Shown: positions 42,464 through 52,114, counted from the first letter of the stretch. The stretch is 64,000 nucleotides of DNA from Brachybacterium sp. Z12 (GCF_014400405.1 NZ_CP060496.1:3162001-3226000), one strand, 5' to 3'. A program made the numbers and translations. The notes: generated by a model not told the origin, from the letters alone.

Positions 42464-42820
42464 TCAGACCCCGGCGTCCTCGCGCGATGCTCGCACGAGC
42501 TTCTCGACCAGAGCGTCCGGGATCGGTTTCGACGGGGTGAAGGTGATGCCGGTCTTGGTGGCCTTCAGCCCGGCCGCCGCGACCTCCTCGGCATGCTCGG
42601 CGAGCGCGCCCGCCTGGAGATACAGACCGCACTGCCTGCTGAACGCCGCATAGCTCGCGACGACGGTGCCGCCGATGCGGAACCCCGGCATGCCGTAGGC
42701 GACCATCTCCTCCGCGTCCGGGAGGACCCGGCCCAGGATCTCGCGCAGCCGCTGCAGCTCGGGGCGGAACGCCTCGGGCGCCGCGGCGATGTAGGCGTCA
42801 TGGTCGGGTATCGCCGTCAT
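42464..42820 (-). CDS. DUF1801 (YdhG/YjdF-type) protein
   Basis: A 118-residue protein: YIAAAPEAFRPELQRLREIL, then LPDAEEMVAYGMPGFRIGG and a C-terminal KTGITFTPSKPIPDALVEKLV. The layout is that of the DUF1801 family, sometimes called iron-chaperone-like after the Bacillus YdhG/Fra proteins, although function is largely undefined. The frame is intact, with the start at the ATG at 42820. It lies between the ABC exporter operon and the arsenic island, on the same strand as arsC and acr3, but 69 bp from arsC, so it may not share its control. Confidence 0.85.
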   Translation of the reverse strand: MTAIPDHDAYIAAAPEAFRPELQRLREILGRVLPDAEEMVAYGMPGFRIGGTVVASYAAFSRQCGLYLQAGALAEHAEEVAAAGLKATKTGITFTPSKPIPDALVEKLVRASREDAGV

Positions 42821-42889
42821 GGGTGTCTGGCCTCCTGTCGTCGCTCTCCGCCGCGTCGAGGAGGAGCGTCCTCAGCGTACTCCCGACGC

Positions 42890-43333
42890 TCAGGTCTCCT
42901 CGGCCGTGATCTCCGCGAGCAGCTCCCGCACCCGTCGGTCGATGTCGTCGCGCACCAGGCGCATCCGCTCGACGCCCTCGATCCCGCGCTCGGAGGGCTC
43001 GTCGGTGATCCAGGTGGTGATCGTCCCTGCCATTCCCGGGACCGGGTCGACCACGGCCTCGTTCCCGAGCACCACCACCCTGTCCACGCGGGCCAGGAGC
43101 ACGGGATCGATCGGCGTCGGGGACCCGGCGGACATGTCCGCTCCGGCCTCGGCGACGACCTCTGCCGAGAGGGCGTTGATCGCCGTGCCGGGCCTGGTAC
43201 CGGCGGAGTGGACCTCGACGGCGCCGGCAGCGTGAGCCTCCATCAGTGCGGCGGCGATCTGTGACTTGCCGCCGTTCTTCACGCAGACGAACAACACGGA
43301 CGGGATGGAGGGCGCGGGGTTCGGGGTGCTCAT
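42890..43333 (-). CDS. arsC: Low-molecular-weight phosphatase-type arsenate reductase
   Basis: A 147-residue protein whose active-site loop reads [17 protein letters not shown]. Compared with the usual CxHNAGRSQMA loop, His and Arg are replaced by Lys, a pattern I associate with actinobacterial arsenate-reductase-like proteins. Later it has [17 protein letters not shown] (general-acid region, here lacking the typical MGCGD) and [15 protein letters not shown]. It is coupled to acr3 by a four-base overlap (ATGA). It probably reduces arsenate with mycothiol, but the variant loop leaves catalytic competence uncertain. Confidence 0.8.
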   Translation of the reverse strand: MSTPNPAPSIPSVLFVCVKNGGKSQIAAALMEAHAAGAVEVHSAGTRPGTAINALSAEVVAEAGADMSAGSPTPIDPVLLARVDRVVVLGNEAVVDPVPGMAGTITTWITDEPSERGIEGVERMRLVRDDIDRRVRELLAEITAEET

Positions 43334-44447
43334 GCGGAGACCTTCTGCTCGGTGCGGGCGGAGGAGGGAACGGTGGGGTCGCCGGGGAACAGGCGCCTGC
43401 CCAGCCACAGCGAGACGTAGACCAGGCCGACCAGCACGGGCACCTCGATGAGGGGGCCGACGACGCCCGCGAGCGCCTGCCCCGAGGTGACGCCGAAGGT
43501 GCCGATCGCGACGGCGATCGCGAGCTCGAAGTTGTTGCCGGAGGCGGTGAAGGCGACCGTGGTGGAGCGGGCGTAGTCCATCCCGACCGCCCGACTGAGC
43601 AGCAGGGCCCCCACGAACATGAGCACGAAATAGAGCAGCAGCGGCAGTGCGATGCGAGCCACGTCCATCGGGGCGGAGAGGATCGCGTTCCCCTGCAGCG
43701 CGAACAGGAGCACGATCGTGAACAGCAGCCCGTAGAGGGTGAAGGGGCCATGCGCGGCAGGAACCGGCTCTCGTACCACTCCCGGCCCTTGGCCCGCTCG
43801 CCGAGGATGCGGGTGAGGAATCCTGCCAGCAGCGGGATGCCGAGGAACACCAGCACGCTGAGCACGATCGCGCCGAGGGAGAAGTCCACCGAGGTGGTGG
43901 ACAGCCCCAGCCACGAGGGCAGCACCTGCAGGTAGAACCAGCCGAGCGCACCGAAGGCGAGCACCTGGAACACGGAGTTGATCGCGACCAGCACCGCAGC
44001 GGCCTCGCGATCACCGCAGGCGAGGTCATTCCAGATCAGCACCATGGCGATGCAGCGGGCGAGGCCCACGATGATCAGTCCGGTGCGGTACTCGGGCAGG
44101 TCCGCGAGGAAGATCCAGGCGAGGGCGAACATGAGCGCCGGGCCGACGACCCAGTTCAGCAGGAGCGAGGTGATCATCAGGCGGCGATCGGCGCTGAGGC
44201 GGCGCGCCTCGTCGTAACGCACCTTGGCGAGCACCGGGTACATCATCACCAGCAGTCCCACGGCGATCGGGAACGAGACGCCGGCGATGCTCACGGCCTC
44301 GAGCGCGGGCGCGATACCGGGGACGACGCGGCCCAGCAGCAGTCCCAGGGCCATCGCGAGCAGGATCCAGACCGGCAGATATCGGTCCAGGAACGACATC
44401 TTCCCAGCTACTTTCGTGGGCGCCGCAGGAGCGGAGGTGGTCGACAT
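43330..44447 (-). CDS. acr3: Arsenite efflux transporter, ACR3 family (one frame break)
   Basis: Ten-helix arsenite exporter of about 373 residues. Diagnostic motifs: [17 protein letters not shown], then the essential-cysteine block [19 protein letters not shown], and [19 protein letters not shown] late in the protein. The frame breaks near 43752 (RFLPRM to [12 protein letters not shown]); one base in a C run repairs it. It is transcribed divergently from arsR, which it shares a 84-bp regulatory gap with. The second gene in its operon is the arsC at 42890-43333. Confidence 0.92.
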
Positions 44448-44531
44448 GAGGGGAACTGCCTCTTCCTATAGGCGGATATCGATGCGAACGCTAACCTGTC
44501 GAATAGATGGCCGTCAATGTATCGTGGGACC
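44448..44531. promoter_or_regulatory. Shared acr3-arsR control region
   Basis: This 84-bp gap separates the divergent acr3 and arsR starts and must carry promoters for both. It holds an imperfect inverted pair (ATAGAT ... TCAATGTAT, near 44503-44522) that resembles an ArsR-type site in spacing. Assignment is tentative. Confidence 0.35.
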
Positions 44532-44957
44532 ATGACTCCTTCCTCCTCCCGTCCGGGGCGCCTCTCGATCGGGGCGTCCGCCGAGGCATCCGGGGAGTCC
44601 TGCAGGCCCGCCGACACCGCGTGCGCACCCGCCCCGTCGGGCGCGCTGGACTGCTGCGCCCTCGGCGCCGGTCCGATCGACGCCGTAGAGGCGGAGCACC
44701 TGGCCGGTCGCCTCAAGGCGCTCTCCGATCCCACCCGCCTGCAGTTGCTCGCCCACGTCGCAGCGCGCGGCTGCGGTGATGTGTGCGCCTGCGACCTCGC
44801 AGCCTCGCAGGGCATCTCGCAGCCGACCGTCAGCCACCACATGAAGAAGCTGGTCGATGCCGGGCTGCTCACTCGGGAGCAGAAGGGCCGCTGGGCGCAC
44901 TACTCAGTGGTCCCGTCGGCCTTCGCCGAGCTGCGCGCCTTCCTCGACCTGTCCTGA
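44532..44957 (+). CDS. arsR: ArsR-family arsenical repressor
   Basis: A 141-residue winged-helix regulator. N-terminal 45 residues are disordered with a Cys-Cys pair (ALDCCALGAG); the wHTH starts at HLAGRLKALSDPTRLQLLAHV and has CGDVCACDLAASQGISQPTVSHHMKKLVDAG. The CC pair plus the Cys of the recognition area recall the As(III) site of Corynebacterium glutamicum ArsR1 (Cys15/Cys16/Cys55), rather than the CxCxxC type. Start taken at the ATG at 44532; a start at 44517 would add five residues. Leaderless translation is possible. Co-directional arsC lies 25 bp downstream. Confidence 0.9.
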   Translation: MTPSSSRPGRLSIGASAEASGESCRPADTACAPAPSGALDCCALGAGPIDAVEAEHLAGRLKALSDPTRLQLLAHVAARGCGDVCACDLAASQGISQPTVSHHMKKLVDAGLLTREQKGRWAHYSVVPSAFAELRAFLDLS

Positions 44958-44982
44958 CCTCCCGTCCCCTCCAGGAGCCGCC

Positions 44983-45384
44983 ATGTCCGATCGCCCCAGC
45001 GTCCTGTTCGTCTGCGTCCACAATGCCGGGCGCTCCCAGATGGCGGCCGGCTGGCTGCGCCACCTCGCGGGAGACCGCATCGAGGTGCGCTCGGCCGGCT
45101 CCGCCCCCGCCGATTCGATCAACCCCGCGGCCGTCCAGGCGATGGCGGAGCAAGGCGTGGACATCACCGCCGCGACCCCGACCGTGCTCACCCGCGAAGC
45201 CGTCCAGCTCTCCGACGTGGTGATCACCATGGGGTGCGGGGATGCCTGCCCCATCTTCCCCGGCAAGCGCTATGAGGACTGGGAGCTGCCCGATCCTGCT
45301 GGTCAGGGCGTCGAGGCAGTGCGCCCGATCCGCGACGACATCCGCGCTCGCGTCGAGGAGCTGATCGCGAGCCTCGGAGCCTGA
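44983..45384 (+). CDS. arsC: Arsenate reductase (mycothiol/thioredoxin-type)
   Basis: A 133-residue enzyme with the canonical loop FVCVHNAGRSQMAAGWL, RSAGSAPAD and TMGCGDACPIFPGKRYEDWELPDP (second Cys pair). The family reduces arsenate to arsenite for Acr3 export, in actinobacteria often through a mycothiol-arsenate adduct. It starts at the ATG at 44983 after a CCAGGAG ribosome site. It forms the arsR-arsC unit, opposite to acr3-arsC, giving the island two different reductases. It converges with the lrgAB operon. Confidence 0.92.
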   Translation: MSDRPSVLFVCVHNAGRSQMAAGWLRHLAGDRIEVRSAGSAPADSINPAAVQAMAEQGVDITAATPTVLTREAVQLSDVVITMGCGDACPIFPGKRYEDWELPDPAGQGVEAVRPIRDDIRARVEELIASLGA

Positions 45385-45418
45385 CCGGCGCTCGCCTGCG
45401 CGCGGCACCGCTGCCGGA

Positions 45419-46117
45419 TCAGCCCGTGACCAGCGCCGCCACGATCGGCAGCGTCACCGTCATCACCAGGGCGTTCAGCACCATCGCGGCGCTCGACCAG
45501 CCGCCGGAGACCGTCGACTCGGACAGCACCCGCGAGGTGCCGATGCCGTGCGAGGTCAGCCCGATCGCGAAGCCGCGCGCCCGCTCGTCCCGCACCCGGA
45601 TCAGGGTCAGCAGCGCCGGGCCCACCACGGCGCCGAGCGTCCCCGAGATCAGGGTGAGCACCACGGCCATCGGCACGGACGCCTGCAGCGTCTCGGCGAT
45701 GGTGAGGCCGACGGGCGAGGTCACCGAGCGCGGCAGCGCGGCGCGCAGCATGGCCTCGTCGGCCCCGAGCCCCACCATCGCTCCCACCGTCACCCCGATG
45801 CTCACGATCCCGCCGAGCACGAGCGTGAGCGCGACGGCCGCGGCGGAGGAGGCCAGCGCCCGGCCGTTGCGCAGCAGCGGCAGCGCAAGCGCCACGGTCG
45901 CGGGGCCCAGCAGCAGCGTCAGCAGCGTCACCTGTTGCATGTACAGGGCATACGGCATCCCGGTCAGCTGCAGCACCGCCGCCACCCCGATCACCGTGAT
46001 CAGCACCGGGGAGAGCAGACCGGGCCGGCCCAGGCGGTGGTAGAGCCCGTAGGAGACCAGGTAGATCCCGAGGGTGAGGGTGAGGCCGAAGACGGGCAGC
46101 TCGTACAGCGCGCTCAT
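45419..46117 (-). CDS. lrgB: LrgB-family membrane protein
   Basis: A 232-residue protein of the CidB/LrgB family, with six or more hydrophobic segments. Signature stretches: YHRLGRPGLLSPVLITV, LLGPATVALALPLLR, SVTSPVGLTIAE and ARGFAIGLTSHGIGTSRVL. In Staphylococcus LrgAB modulates murein hydrolase activity and autolysis; in plants the fused homologue exports glycolate/glycerate. The start at 46117 overlaps the lrgA stop, so the two are coupled. It ends next to the convergent arsC. Confidence 0.88.
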   Translation of the reverse strand: MSALYELPVFGLTLTLGIYLVSYGLYHRLGRPGLLSPVLITVIGVAAVLQLTGMPYALYMQQVTLLTLLLGPATVALALPLLRNGRALASSAAAVALTLVLGGIVSIGVTVGAMVGLGADEAMLRAALPRSVTSPVGLTIAETLQASVPMAVVLTLISGTLGAVVGPALLTLIRVRDERARGFAIGLTSHGIGTSRVLSESTVSGGWSSAAMVLNALVMTVTLPIVAALVTG

Positions 46118-46578
46118 GCCGGCTCCCCCTCGGAATCGCCCGCAGTGCCGTCGGCTGCGCCGCCCGCGGCGCCGTCTGCTGTGCCGTCGGCTGTGCCGCG
46201 TCGGCGGTCCTGGCGGCGCAGCATCGCCTGCAGCAGCGCACCGCTGAGCAGCAGGGTCGCCACGAAGGAGCCGCCCACGGCGAGCGCGATCGGCAGCGCG
46301 TTCTGCGCGAGGGCCTGCATCTCGAGCACGATCCCCACGCCCGGCGGGACGAACAGCAGCTGCAGGTGCGCCAGCAGCGGGGTCGCGGCGGGCTCGGCCG
46401 CGCGCACCACGGCTCGGGTGGGGCGCAGCAGACCCAGCCCCACCAGCAGCACCAGGCCGATCACCACCCCGGGGATCGGCAGGCCCAGCAGCGCCTCCGC
46501 CGCGAGCCCCACCATCTGCGCGAGCAGCAGGATCGTCAGCCCCAGCAGCACGGGTGGGAGGAGGGCGGCGCGGGACAT
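46114..46578 (-). CDS. lrgA: LrgA/CidA-family holin-like protein
   Basis: A 154-residue protein with four predicted membrane helices (LLPPVLLGLTILLLAQMVG; IPGVVIGLVLLVGLGLL; LLFVPPGVGIVLEMQA; LPIALAVGGSFVATLLLSG). The PIPGxxxGL and LLFVPPGVG motifs are standard for the CidA/LrgA holin-like family. The C-terminal tail is a Gly/Ala/Asp/Thr repeat of about 25 residues (GTADGTADGAAGGAADG), probably a slippage product. The ATG at 46578 begins the lrgAB pair. Confidence 0.82.
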   Translation of the reverse strand: MSRAALLPPVLLGLTILLLAQMVGLAAEALLGLPIPGVVIGLVLLVGLGLLRPTRAVVRAAEPAATPLLAHLQLLFVPPGVGIVLEMQALAQNALPIALAVGGSFVATLLLSGALLQAMLRRQDRRRGTADGTADGAAGGAADGTAGDSEGEPA

Positions 46579-46681
46579 GGGGACATCGTGCCATCGCGGC
46601 GAGGTCTCGCAAGCGCCGCGGGACGGAGGCGGGATCGCGGCACGGGGGAGAAGACGGGGCTGTGACCCGTCAGGAGTCGGC

Positions 46682-46738
46682 GCGGGTGACGAACGTGGGG
46701 TTATCCATGCGTCTATTGCCCAGGTTCGTCACTCCCGC
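46682..46738. repeat. Palindromic hairpin upstream of lrgA
   Basis: GCGGG-TGACGAACGTGGG (46682-46699) pairs with CCCAGGTTCGTCACTCCCGC (46719-46738) with a two-base bulge and one mismatch around GTTATCCATGCGTCTATTG. It lies between lrgA and abgT, both on the minus strand. It may end abgT transcription or be another dispersed hairpin. Confidence 0.65.
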
Positions 46739-46803
46739 CGGGGTGGGGACGGGCGCAGGGGACGGGCGCAGGGGAAGGGTGCAGGGGGACGCCCCGCCCG
46801 CGC

Positions 46804-48387
46804 TCACTCCATGAAGATGCCGTTGCCCGGGCCGATGGGGAGGTCGAAGAAGAAGAACACGGCCAGGATGACGGTCCACACCAGCCAGAACGGGATCACG
46901 AAGGGGAGCATACGCGCCATCAGCGTGCCCAGACCCGCCTCGGGCTCGTACTTCCGCAGCATGCCCAGCAGCACGATCATGTACGGGTTCATCGGGGTGA
47001 TGACCTGGGTGGCGGAGTCGCCCACGCGGAACGCGGCCTGGGTGAAGGCGGGCTCGTAGCCGATCAGCGCGAACATCGGCACGAACACGGCGCCCATGAT
47101 CGCCCACATGCCGGAGCCGGAGATGATGAACAGGTTCAGCACGCTCGCCAGCAGGATGAAGCCGATGATCGCGGCGAAGCCGGTCAGGCCCGCGTTCTCG
47201 AGGCCCGCCGCTCCGGTCACGGCGATCCAGGTGCCGATGCCGGACCAGTTGAACAGCGAGATGAAGTTGCCGAGGATGAACGCGAGCACGATGAACGGCA
47301 GCATCTCCTTGAGCGCGTCGGACATCATCGCCACCGCATCGCGGGTATTGCGCAGCGTCCCCACGATCACGCCGTAGGCGGTGCCCACCACCATGAAGTA
47401 CGCGACCACGATGAACACGATCGAGCTCAGCAGCGGGGACTTCGGCAGGAAGCCGCCGTCCTCGTTCCGCCACGGGGAGCCCTCGGGCAGCACGGCGAGC
47501 AGTATCAGCGCGGTGAGCAGGACGCCGCTCAGCACCGCGACCAGCAGGCCCTTATTCTCCTTCGGGGTGAGGGCGGCGCGCATCTGCTCGGCGCTCTCGG
47601 CGGAGTCCTCGGCGTCCTCCACGGCGACCTCGTCGACAGGAACGTTCTGGCGGCGCAGGCGCGGCTCGATCAGCTTGTCGATGATGAAGCCGGCCACGAA
47701 GCCCAGGATGAGCGAGGAGACGATGTTGAACCACCAGTTCGACACCGGGTTCACGGCGGTGAACTCGAAGCCGGGCAGCGCGTCCATCACGGAGGTGGTG
47801 ATGCCGGCGAAGAGCGCATCGAGCGAGGTGGGGAAGATGTTGGTGGAGTAGCCGGCGCCCGCCGCGGCGAAGCCGCCCAGCAGGCCTGCCACGGGGTGGC
47901 GCCCGGCGGCCTTGAACACCAGGGCCGCCAGCGGCGGGACCACCACGAAGGCGGAGTCGGCCATGATCGAGGAGACCACGCCCACGAAGCCCACCACGTA
48001 GGGCAGCAGCCAGGCCGGGGCCGAGCCGAACAGCTTGCGGATCGCGGCGGCGAGCAGCCCGGAGTGCTGGGCGATGCCGATCGCGAGCAGGATCGGCATC
48101 ACGGTCACCAGGGGCGGGAAGCCGATGTAGTTGATGCCGAGGTTGGTGGTCAGCCAGGCCATGCCCTCACCGGTGAACAGGCCCTTGATCACCGTCGGCT
48201 CGTCGGAGCCGGGCACGGAGACGACGACCCCCGCCATCTCCATCCCCGTCGAGACTGCTCCCGTGATCAGGAACAGCACGATGAAGAGCATGAACGGTTC
48301 GGGCAGCTTGTTGCCAGCCCATTCGACCCAGTTCAGGGCCCGATCGGTGAGTCCGGACTTCGCGGGCCCGGTCTGTGCAGCGGTCAT
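46804..48387 (-). CDS. abgT: AbgT-family transporter
   Basis: A 527-residue, intact multi-pass transporter. The start LTDRALNWVEWAGNKLPEPFMLF matches the family, as do SIMADSAFVVVPPLAALVFKAAGRHPVAG, GGFAAAGAGYSTNIFPTSLDAL and DSATQVITPMNPYM. Escherichia coli AbgT imports p-aminobenzoyl-glutamate, a folate breakdown product; several members also extrude sulfonamides. It lies 33 bp downstream of an M20 amidohydrolase gene, the AbgA/AbgB-like partner, so uptake followed by hydrolysis of an aminobenzoyl- or N-acyl-amino acid is likely. An acidic cytosolic loop lies near residues 245-270. Confidence 0.9.
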   Translation of the reverse strand: MTAAQTGPAKSGLTDRALNWVEWAGNKLPEPFMLFIVLFLITGAVSTGMEMAGVVVSVPGSDEPTVIKGLFTGEGMAWLTTNLGINYIGFPPLVTVMPILLAIGIAQHSGLLAAAIRKLFGSAPAWLLPYVVGFVGVVSSIMADSAFVVVPPLAALVFKAAGRHPVAGLLGGFAAAGAGYSTNIFPTSLDALFAGITTSVMDALPGFEFTAVNPVSNWWFNIVSSLILGFVAGFIIDKLIEPRLRRQNVPVDEVAVEDAEDSAESAEQMRAALTPKENKGLLVAVLSGVLLTALILLAVLPEGSPWRNEDGGFLPKSPLLSSIVFIVVAYFMVVGTAYGVIVGTLRNTRDAVAMMSDALKEMLPFIVLAFILGNFISLFNWSGIGTWIAVTGAAGLENAGLTGFAAIIGFILLASVLNLFIISGSGMWAIMGAVFVPMFALIGYEPAFTQAAFRVGDSATQVITPMNPYMIVLLGMLRKYEPEAGLGTLMARMLPFVIPFWLVWTVILAVFFFFDLPIGPGNGIFME

Positions 48388-48420
48388 GGGGGACTCCAGA
48401 GGGGTATCGGGACGAGGAGG

Positions 48421-49791
48421 TCAGTCGAAGTAGGCGGGCACGTCGATCGCGCCCCCGGCAGCCTCGAACTCGGAGGCGACCGACGCCGCCAGCGCCGGGT
48501 CGTGGAGCGTATCGAGCACGGTCGCGGCGAGGCCGTAGGCCCCGTCGGCCGCCGCGTCGCGCGCCTGCTCGGAGACGGCCCAGGCCGCGAACTCGCGGGT
48601 GTGCAGCGCGACCTCGGGCGGGGCGATGCGGATCACCGGGTGGATGCCGGGGACCCGGTAGCTGACGTTGCCGAAGTCGGTCGAGGCGGCGAGCGACGGG
48701 GAGACCACGCCGTGGGGCAGCGGGTCGCGGCCGCGGCGACGCTGCGCCTGCACCCAGCGCCCGGTGAGCGTCTCGTTGGTGCGCACCGGCAGAGAGGGCG
48801 GATGCTCGTCCCAGCGCACGGTGAGGCCGACGCCGGCCATCAGCGCCGCGCCCCGGGCGACGTCCTCGACCCTCTCCGAGAGCACCTTCAGGGTCTCGGG
48901 CCGCTGCGAGCGGACGTACAGATCGAGCCGTGCGTGGTCGGGGATCACGCTGGCCCGCTCCCCGCCTTCGCGGATCACGGCGTGGATGCGGTCGGTGGGC
49001 GGGGTCTGCTGACGCAGCAGTCCGAGACCCTGGTACATCAGGGTCGCCGCGTCCAGCGCGTTGCGACCCATGAAGGGCTGGGCGGAGGCGTGAGCGGTGT
49101 GCCCGTGGTACTCGACGGTGAGGGTGCGCCGCCCCAGCCAGGTCTGATCGGCGAGGTCGTAGCCGTAGGGGTGCGCCATCACCGCGGCATCGAGCCCCTC
49201 GAAGGCGCCCTCGCGCGCCATGTACTCCTTGCCCGTGTGGCCCTCCTCGGCGGGGGTGCCGAGGAACACGATGCGTCCCGGCACGGCCGACGGGTCCTCC
49301 TCGGCGATCGCCGCGAGGGCGAGGAACGCTCCCAGCCCCATCACGGCGATGACGTTGTGGCCGCAGCCGTGGCCCACGCCGGGCAGGGCGTCGTACTCGG
49401 AGAGGATCGCGAGCGTCGGCACATCGTCGTGCTCCGCGCCGGCCCCGCGGATCTCGGCCCGGATCGCAGTGTCCAGCCCGTACACCCCCACCTGCGCGTC
49501 GATGCCGTGCGCGGCGAGGGAGTCCGCGATCGCGCGGGCGGAGCGGTGCTCCTCGAAGGCGACCTCCGGGTGGGCGGCCAGGTCGAGCATCAGCTCGGCC
49601 ATCTCGGGAGCCTCGCGCGCGATGAGCTCCTCCAGCCGGGCATGGAGCTGCTCCGAGGCGCCCTCGTAGGCGGAGCCCGGATGGACGGAGACGCGCATCG
49701 CGGCCTCGCGTTCCTCATCGAGCTGCCGCAGATAACTGGTGGAGACCTCGGGGCATCGGGCCTCGGACTGCGCCATCGACTCTGAAGACAT
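48421..49791 (-). CDS. M20-family amidohydrolase (AbgB-like)
   Basis: A 456-residue, intact peptidase-fold enzyme. Metal ligands: the His of HGCGHN (about residue 145), [11 protein letters not shown] with the Glu pair, MAHPYG and the late HTREFAAW. The dimerisation domain has [22 protein letters not shown]. Members of this subgroup (AbgB, AmhX, HipO-like) cleave an amide from N-acyl amino acids or p-aminobenzoyl-glutamate. Start taken at the ATG at 49791 ([11 protein letters not shown]); the frame is open further upstream. It is in an operon with abgT, which would bring in the substrate. Divergent from metP. Confidence 0.88.
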   Translation of the reverse strand: MSSESMAQSEARCPEVSTSYLRQLDEEREAAMRVSVHPGSAYEGASEQLHARLEELIAREAPEMAELMLDLAAHPEVAFEEHRSARAIADSLAAHGIDAQVGVYGLDTAIRAEIRGAGAEHDDVPTLAILSEYDALPGVGHGCGHNVIAVMGLGAFLALAAIAEEDPSAVPGRIVFLGTPAEEGHTGKEYMAREGAFEGLDAAVMAHPYGYDLADQTWLGRRTLTVEYHGHTAHASAQPFMGRNALDAATLMYQGLGLLRQQTPPTDRIHAVIREGGERASVIPDHARLDLYVRSQRPETLKVLSERVEDVARGAALMAGVGLTVRWDEHPPSLPVRTNETLTGRWVQAQRRRGRDPLPHGVVSPSLAASTDFGNVSYRVPGIHPVIRIAPPEVALHTREFAAWAVSEQARDAAADGAYGLAATVLDTLHDPALAASVASEFEAAGGAIDVPAYFD

Positions 49792-50137
49792 GTCGGCCAA
49801 TGTAAGGCAGGTCGCACGTGCGGGGTCACGATGTGGCCGATCCGAGGGTGAATGTTCACCGAAGGATTGCCCGGCGTCGACGCACGCCGCCCGACGGGCC
49901 GGCCCGGCCTCACCGCCCGGCCTGCATGCCAGCTCGCCAGCCCGCCAGCTCCCGCCGCTCCCCCACGGAGCGGTACCATCCACACAGCGCGACGCGGCGA
50001 TCCCGTACTCGTGCGCTCTCGGCCCGCCCACCCCCGCGGACCTCCATCGCCCTCGGGCACGTCCCTTCCCCGGGCCGTCATCGTCGACGGCTCCCACCCC
50101 GCGCCGCCTCGCGGCGCAGCTCCCTCGGAGGCACACC
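49792..50137. other. Divergent intergenic region between the M20 gene and metP
   Basis: 346 bp of GC-rich DNA without a convincing gene, hairpin or named regulatory motif. It should hold the promoters of both divergent operons. The metP ribosome site GGAGG (about 50127-50131) is at its right end. Confidence 0.5.
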
Positions 50138-51785
50138 GTGAGTGCATCGACCTCATCCGCCGGCGCCGCAGCGCCGAGCGCCGATCGCGGCGCCTTCTCC
50201 GGCCGCACCGCCTTCATCTTCGCGGCCATCGGCTCCGCCGTCGGCCTCGGCAACATCTGGCGCTTCCCCGCGGTCGCCTACGAGAACGGCGGCGGCGCGT
50301 TCATCCTGCCGTATCTCGTCGCGCTGCTGACCGCGGGCATCCCGCTGCTCTTCCTCGACTACGCGATCGGGCACCGCTGGCGCGGCTCCGCCCCCGCCGC
50401 CTGGCGCCGCTTCCGCCGCTGGACCGAGTTCATCGGCTGGTGGCAGGTGCTGATCGCCCTGATCATCGCGCTGTACTACGCGCTGATCCTGGCGTGGGCG
50501 ACGAACTACACGATCTTCTCCCTCGACCAGCGCTGGGACTCCCACCCGGAGGGGGCCGACGGCTTCTTCGGTGAGTACACCCAGGCGCTCGGCGGCGCGG
50601 ACGTGACCGTCTCCTTCGACTACGTCCCCGCAGTGCTGATCTCCATGCTGGTGGTGTGGATCGCGGTGATCGTGGTGATGGCGCTCGGCGTGCAGAAGGG
50701 CATCGCCGCCAGCTCGATCATCTTCATCCCTCTGCTGATCGTCATGTTCATCATCCTGGTGGTGCGCTCGCTGTTCCTGCCCGGCGCGATCGACGGCCTG
50801 GACGCCTTCTTCCGACCGAACTGGGCCGCGCTCGCGAAGCCGGGAGTGTGGATCGCTGCCTACGGGCAGATCTTCTTCTCGCTGTCGGTGGCCTTCGGCA
50901 TCATGCTCACCTATTCCTCGTACCTGAAGAAGAAGACGGACCTCACCGGCTCCGGCCTGGTGGTGGGCTTCGCGAACTCGAGCTTCGAGATCCTGTGCGG
51001 CATCGGCGTGTTCTCGGCGCTGGGCTTCATGGCGCAGGCACAGGGCGTCGCGGTCGACGAGGTCGTCGACGACGGTGTGGGCCTGGCGTTCATCGCCTTC
51101 CCCACGATCATCTCCGAGGCCCCGGCCGGCGCGCTGATCGGCGTGCTGTTCTTCGGCTCCCTGGTGCTCGCGGGCTTCACCTCCCTGATCTCGATCGTCG
51201 AGGTGGTCATCGCCGCGGTCCAGGACAAGTTCGGCCTGGCCCGCCTCTCCCGACCCTCGTGGTCAGCGTGCCGATGGCCGTGGTCTCGGTGGCGCTGTTC
51301 TCGACCACGATGGGTCTGCCGCTGCTGGACGTGATGGACAAGTGGGCGAACGAGTACGGCATCGTCGCGGCGGCGCTGGTCTCCTCGCTGATCGTCGCCT
51401 TCGTACTGCGGGGCATGCCGACGCTGCGTGATCACCTGAACTTCCGCGGCTCCTTCCACGTCGGCCGCTGGTGGTACGCGTGCGTGGCGATCATCGCCCC
51501 GCTCGTGCTCGGCATCTCCTGATCGGCGGCACCATCGAGCTCGTCACGAGCGGCAAGACCCACTCCGGGTACCCGGGCTGGTTCAACTTCGTGTTCGGCT
51601 GGGTGATGGCGATCGGTCTGGTGGTGGTCGCTATCGGGCTCTCGCTGATCCCGTGGCCCGCCGGCTCGAACCTCTACAAGGCCGACTCCGACGGCGACCC
51701 GATCGCCCCGGAGGCCGTGGCCGGCAAGGGCCTGGTCGTCGTGCCCGAGGCCGAGTCCCCGCACGAGCTGCGCTCGGCCCCGTGA
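50138..51785 (+). CDS. metP: Sodium-dependent NSS-family transporter, MetP-like (two frame breaks)
   Basis: Large subunit of a neurotransmitter:sodium symporter-type importer. GTG start at 50138 after GGAGG. The LeuT-fold motifs are clear: [19 protein letters not shown] near residue 25, [13 protein letters not shown], then [25 protein letters not shown] in the sixth helix region. The frame breaks near 51251 (FGLARLS to [11 protein letters not shown]) and 51521 (APLVLGI to LIGGTIEL); each needs one base. About 549 residues. The 35-residue protein encoded 82 bp downstream matches the MetS small subunit, so it is a MetPS-type methionine/alanine importer. Confidence 0.9.
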
Positions 51786-51867
51786 CAAGGCTGGGCGGCC
51801 GCGCCTCACGGGGCGGCCGACCGCTTCCCCTCCAGACCCTCATCCCCCTCATCCCCCAGGAGTGATC

Positions 51868-51975
51868 ATGTCCTTCGCCTCCATCGTCATGATGATCGTC
51901 GCGATCGTCACCGTCTGGGGCGGCCTCGCCGCCGCCATCATCAACCTGCGCCGTCACCCGGAGACCGACGACTGA
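51868..51975 (+). CDS. metS: MetS-like small subunit of the NSS transporter
   Basis: A 35-residue protein too short for ordinary gene calling: MSFASIVMMIVAIVTVWGGL, then AAAIINLRRHPETDD. One membrane helix is followed by a short basic/acidic tail. In Corynebacterium glutamicum the MetP carrier needs exactly such a small partner, MetS, for methionine/alanine uptake. It follows the large subunit gene by 82 bp and has an AGGAG ribosome site at about 51858-51862. Family assignment is from size, sequence style and position. Confidence 0.85.
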   Translation: MSFASIVMMIVAIVTVWGGLAAAIINLRRHPETDD

Positions 51976-52014
51976 CCTGAGCCGCGGCCGGTCCGGGCTG
52001 GCCCCGGCCCGGTC

Positions 52015-52056
52015 CTGCCCCTGCCCCTGCCCCTGCCCCTGCCCCTGCCCCTGCCC
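52015..52056. repeat. Seven tandem CTGCCC hexamers
   Basis: A simple repeat of CTGCCC (7 copies, perfect) after metS, just before a strong terminator stem. Probably variable in copy number between strains. Confidence 0.9.
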
Positions 52057-52074
52057 CTGACAGCAGCTTTCGAC

Positions 52075-52114
52075 GCCCAGGGACCGATGTCTGATCGCAC
52101 ATCGGTCCCTGGGC
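52075..52114 (+). terminator. Terminator-like hairpin after metS
   Basis: Perfect 16-bp stem: GCCCAGGGACCGATGT (52075-52090) pairs with 52099-52114 around the eight-base loop CTGATCGC, 100 bp after the metS stop. No T-run follows. Confidence 0.75.
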
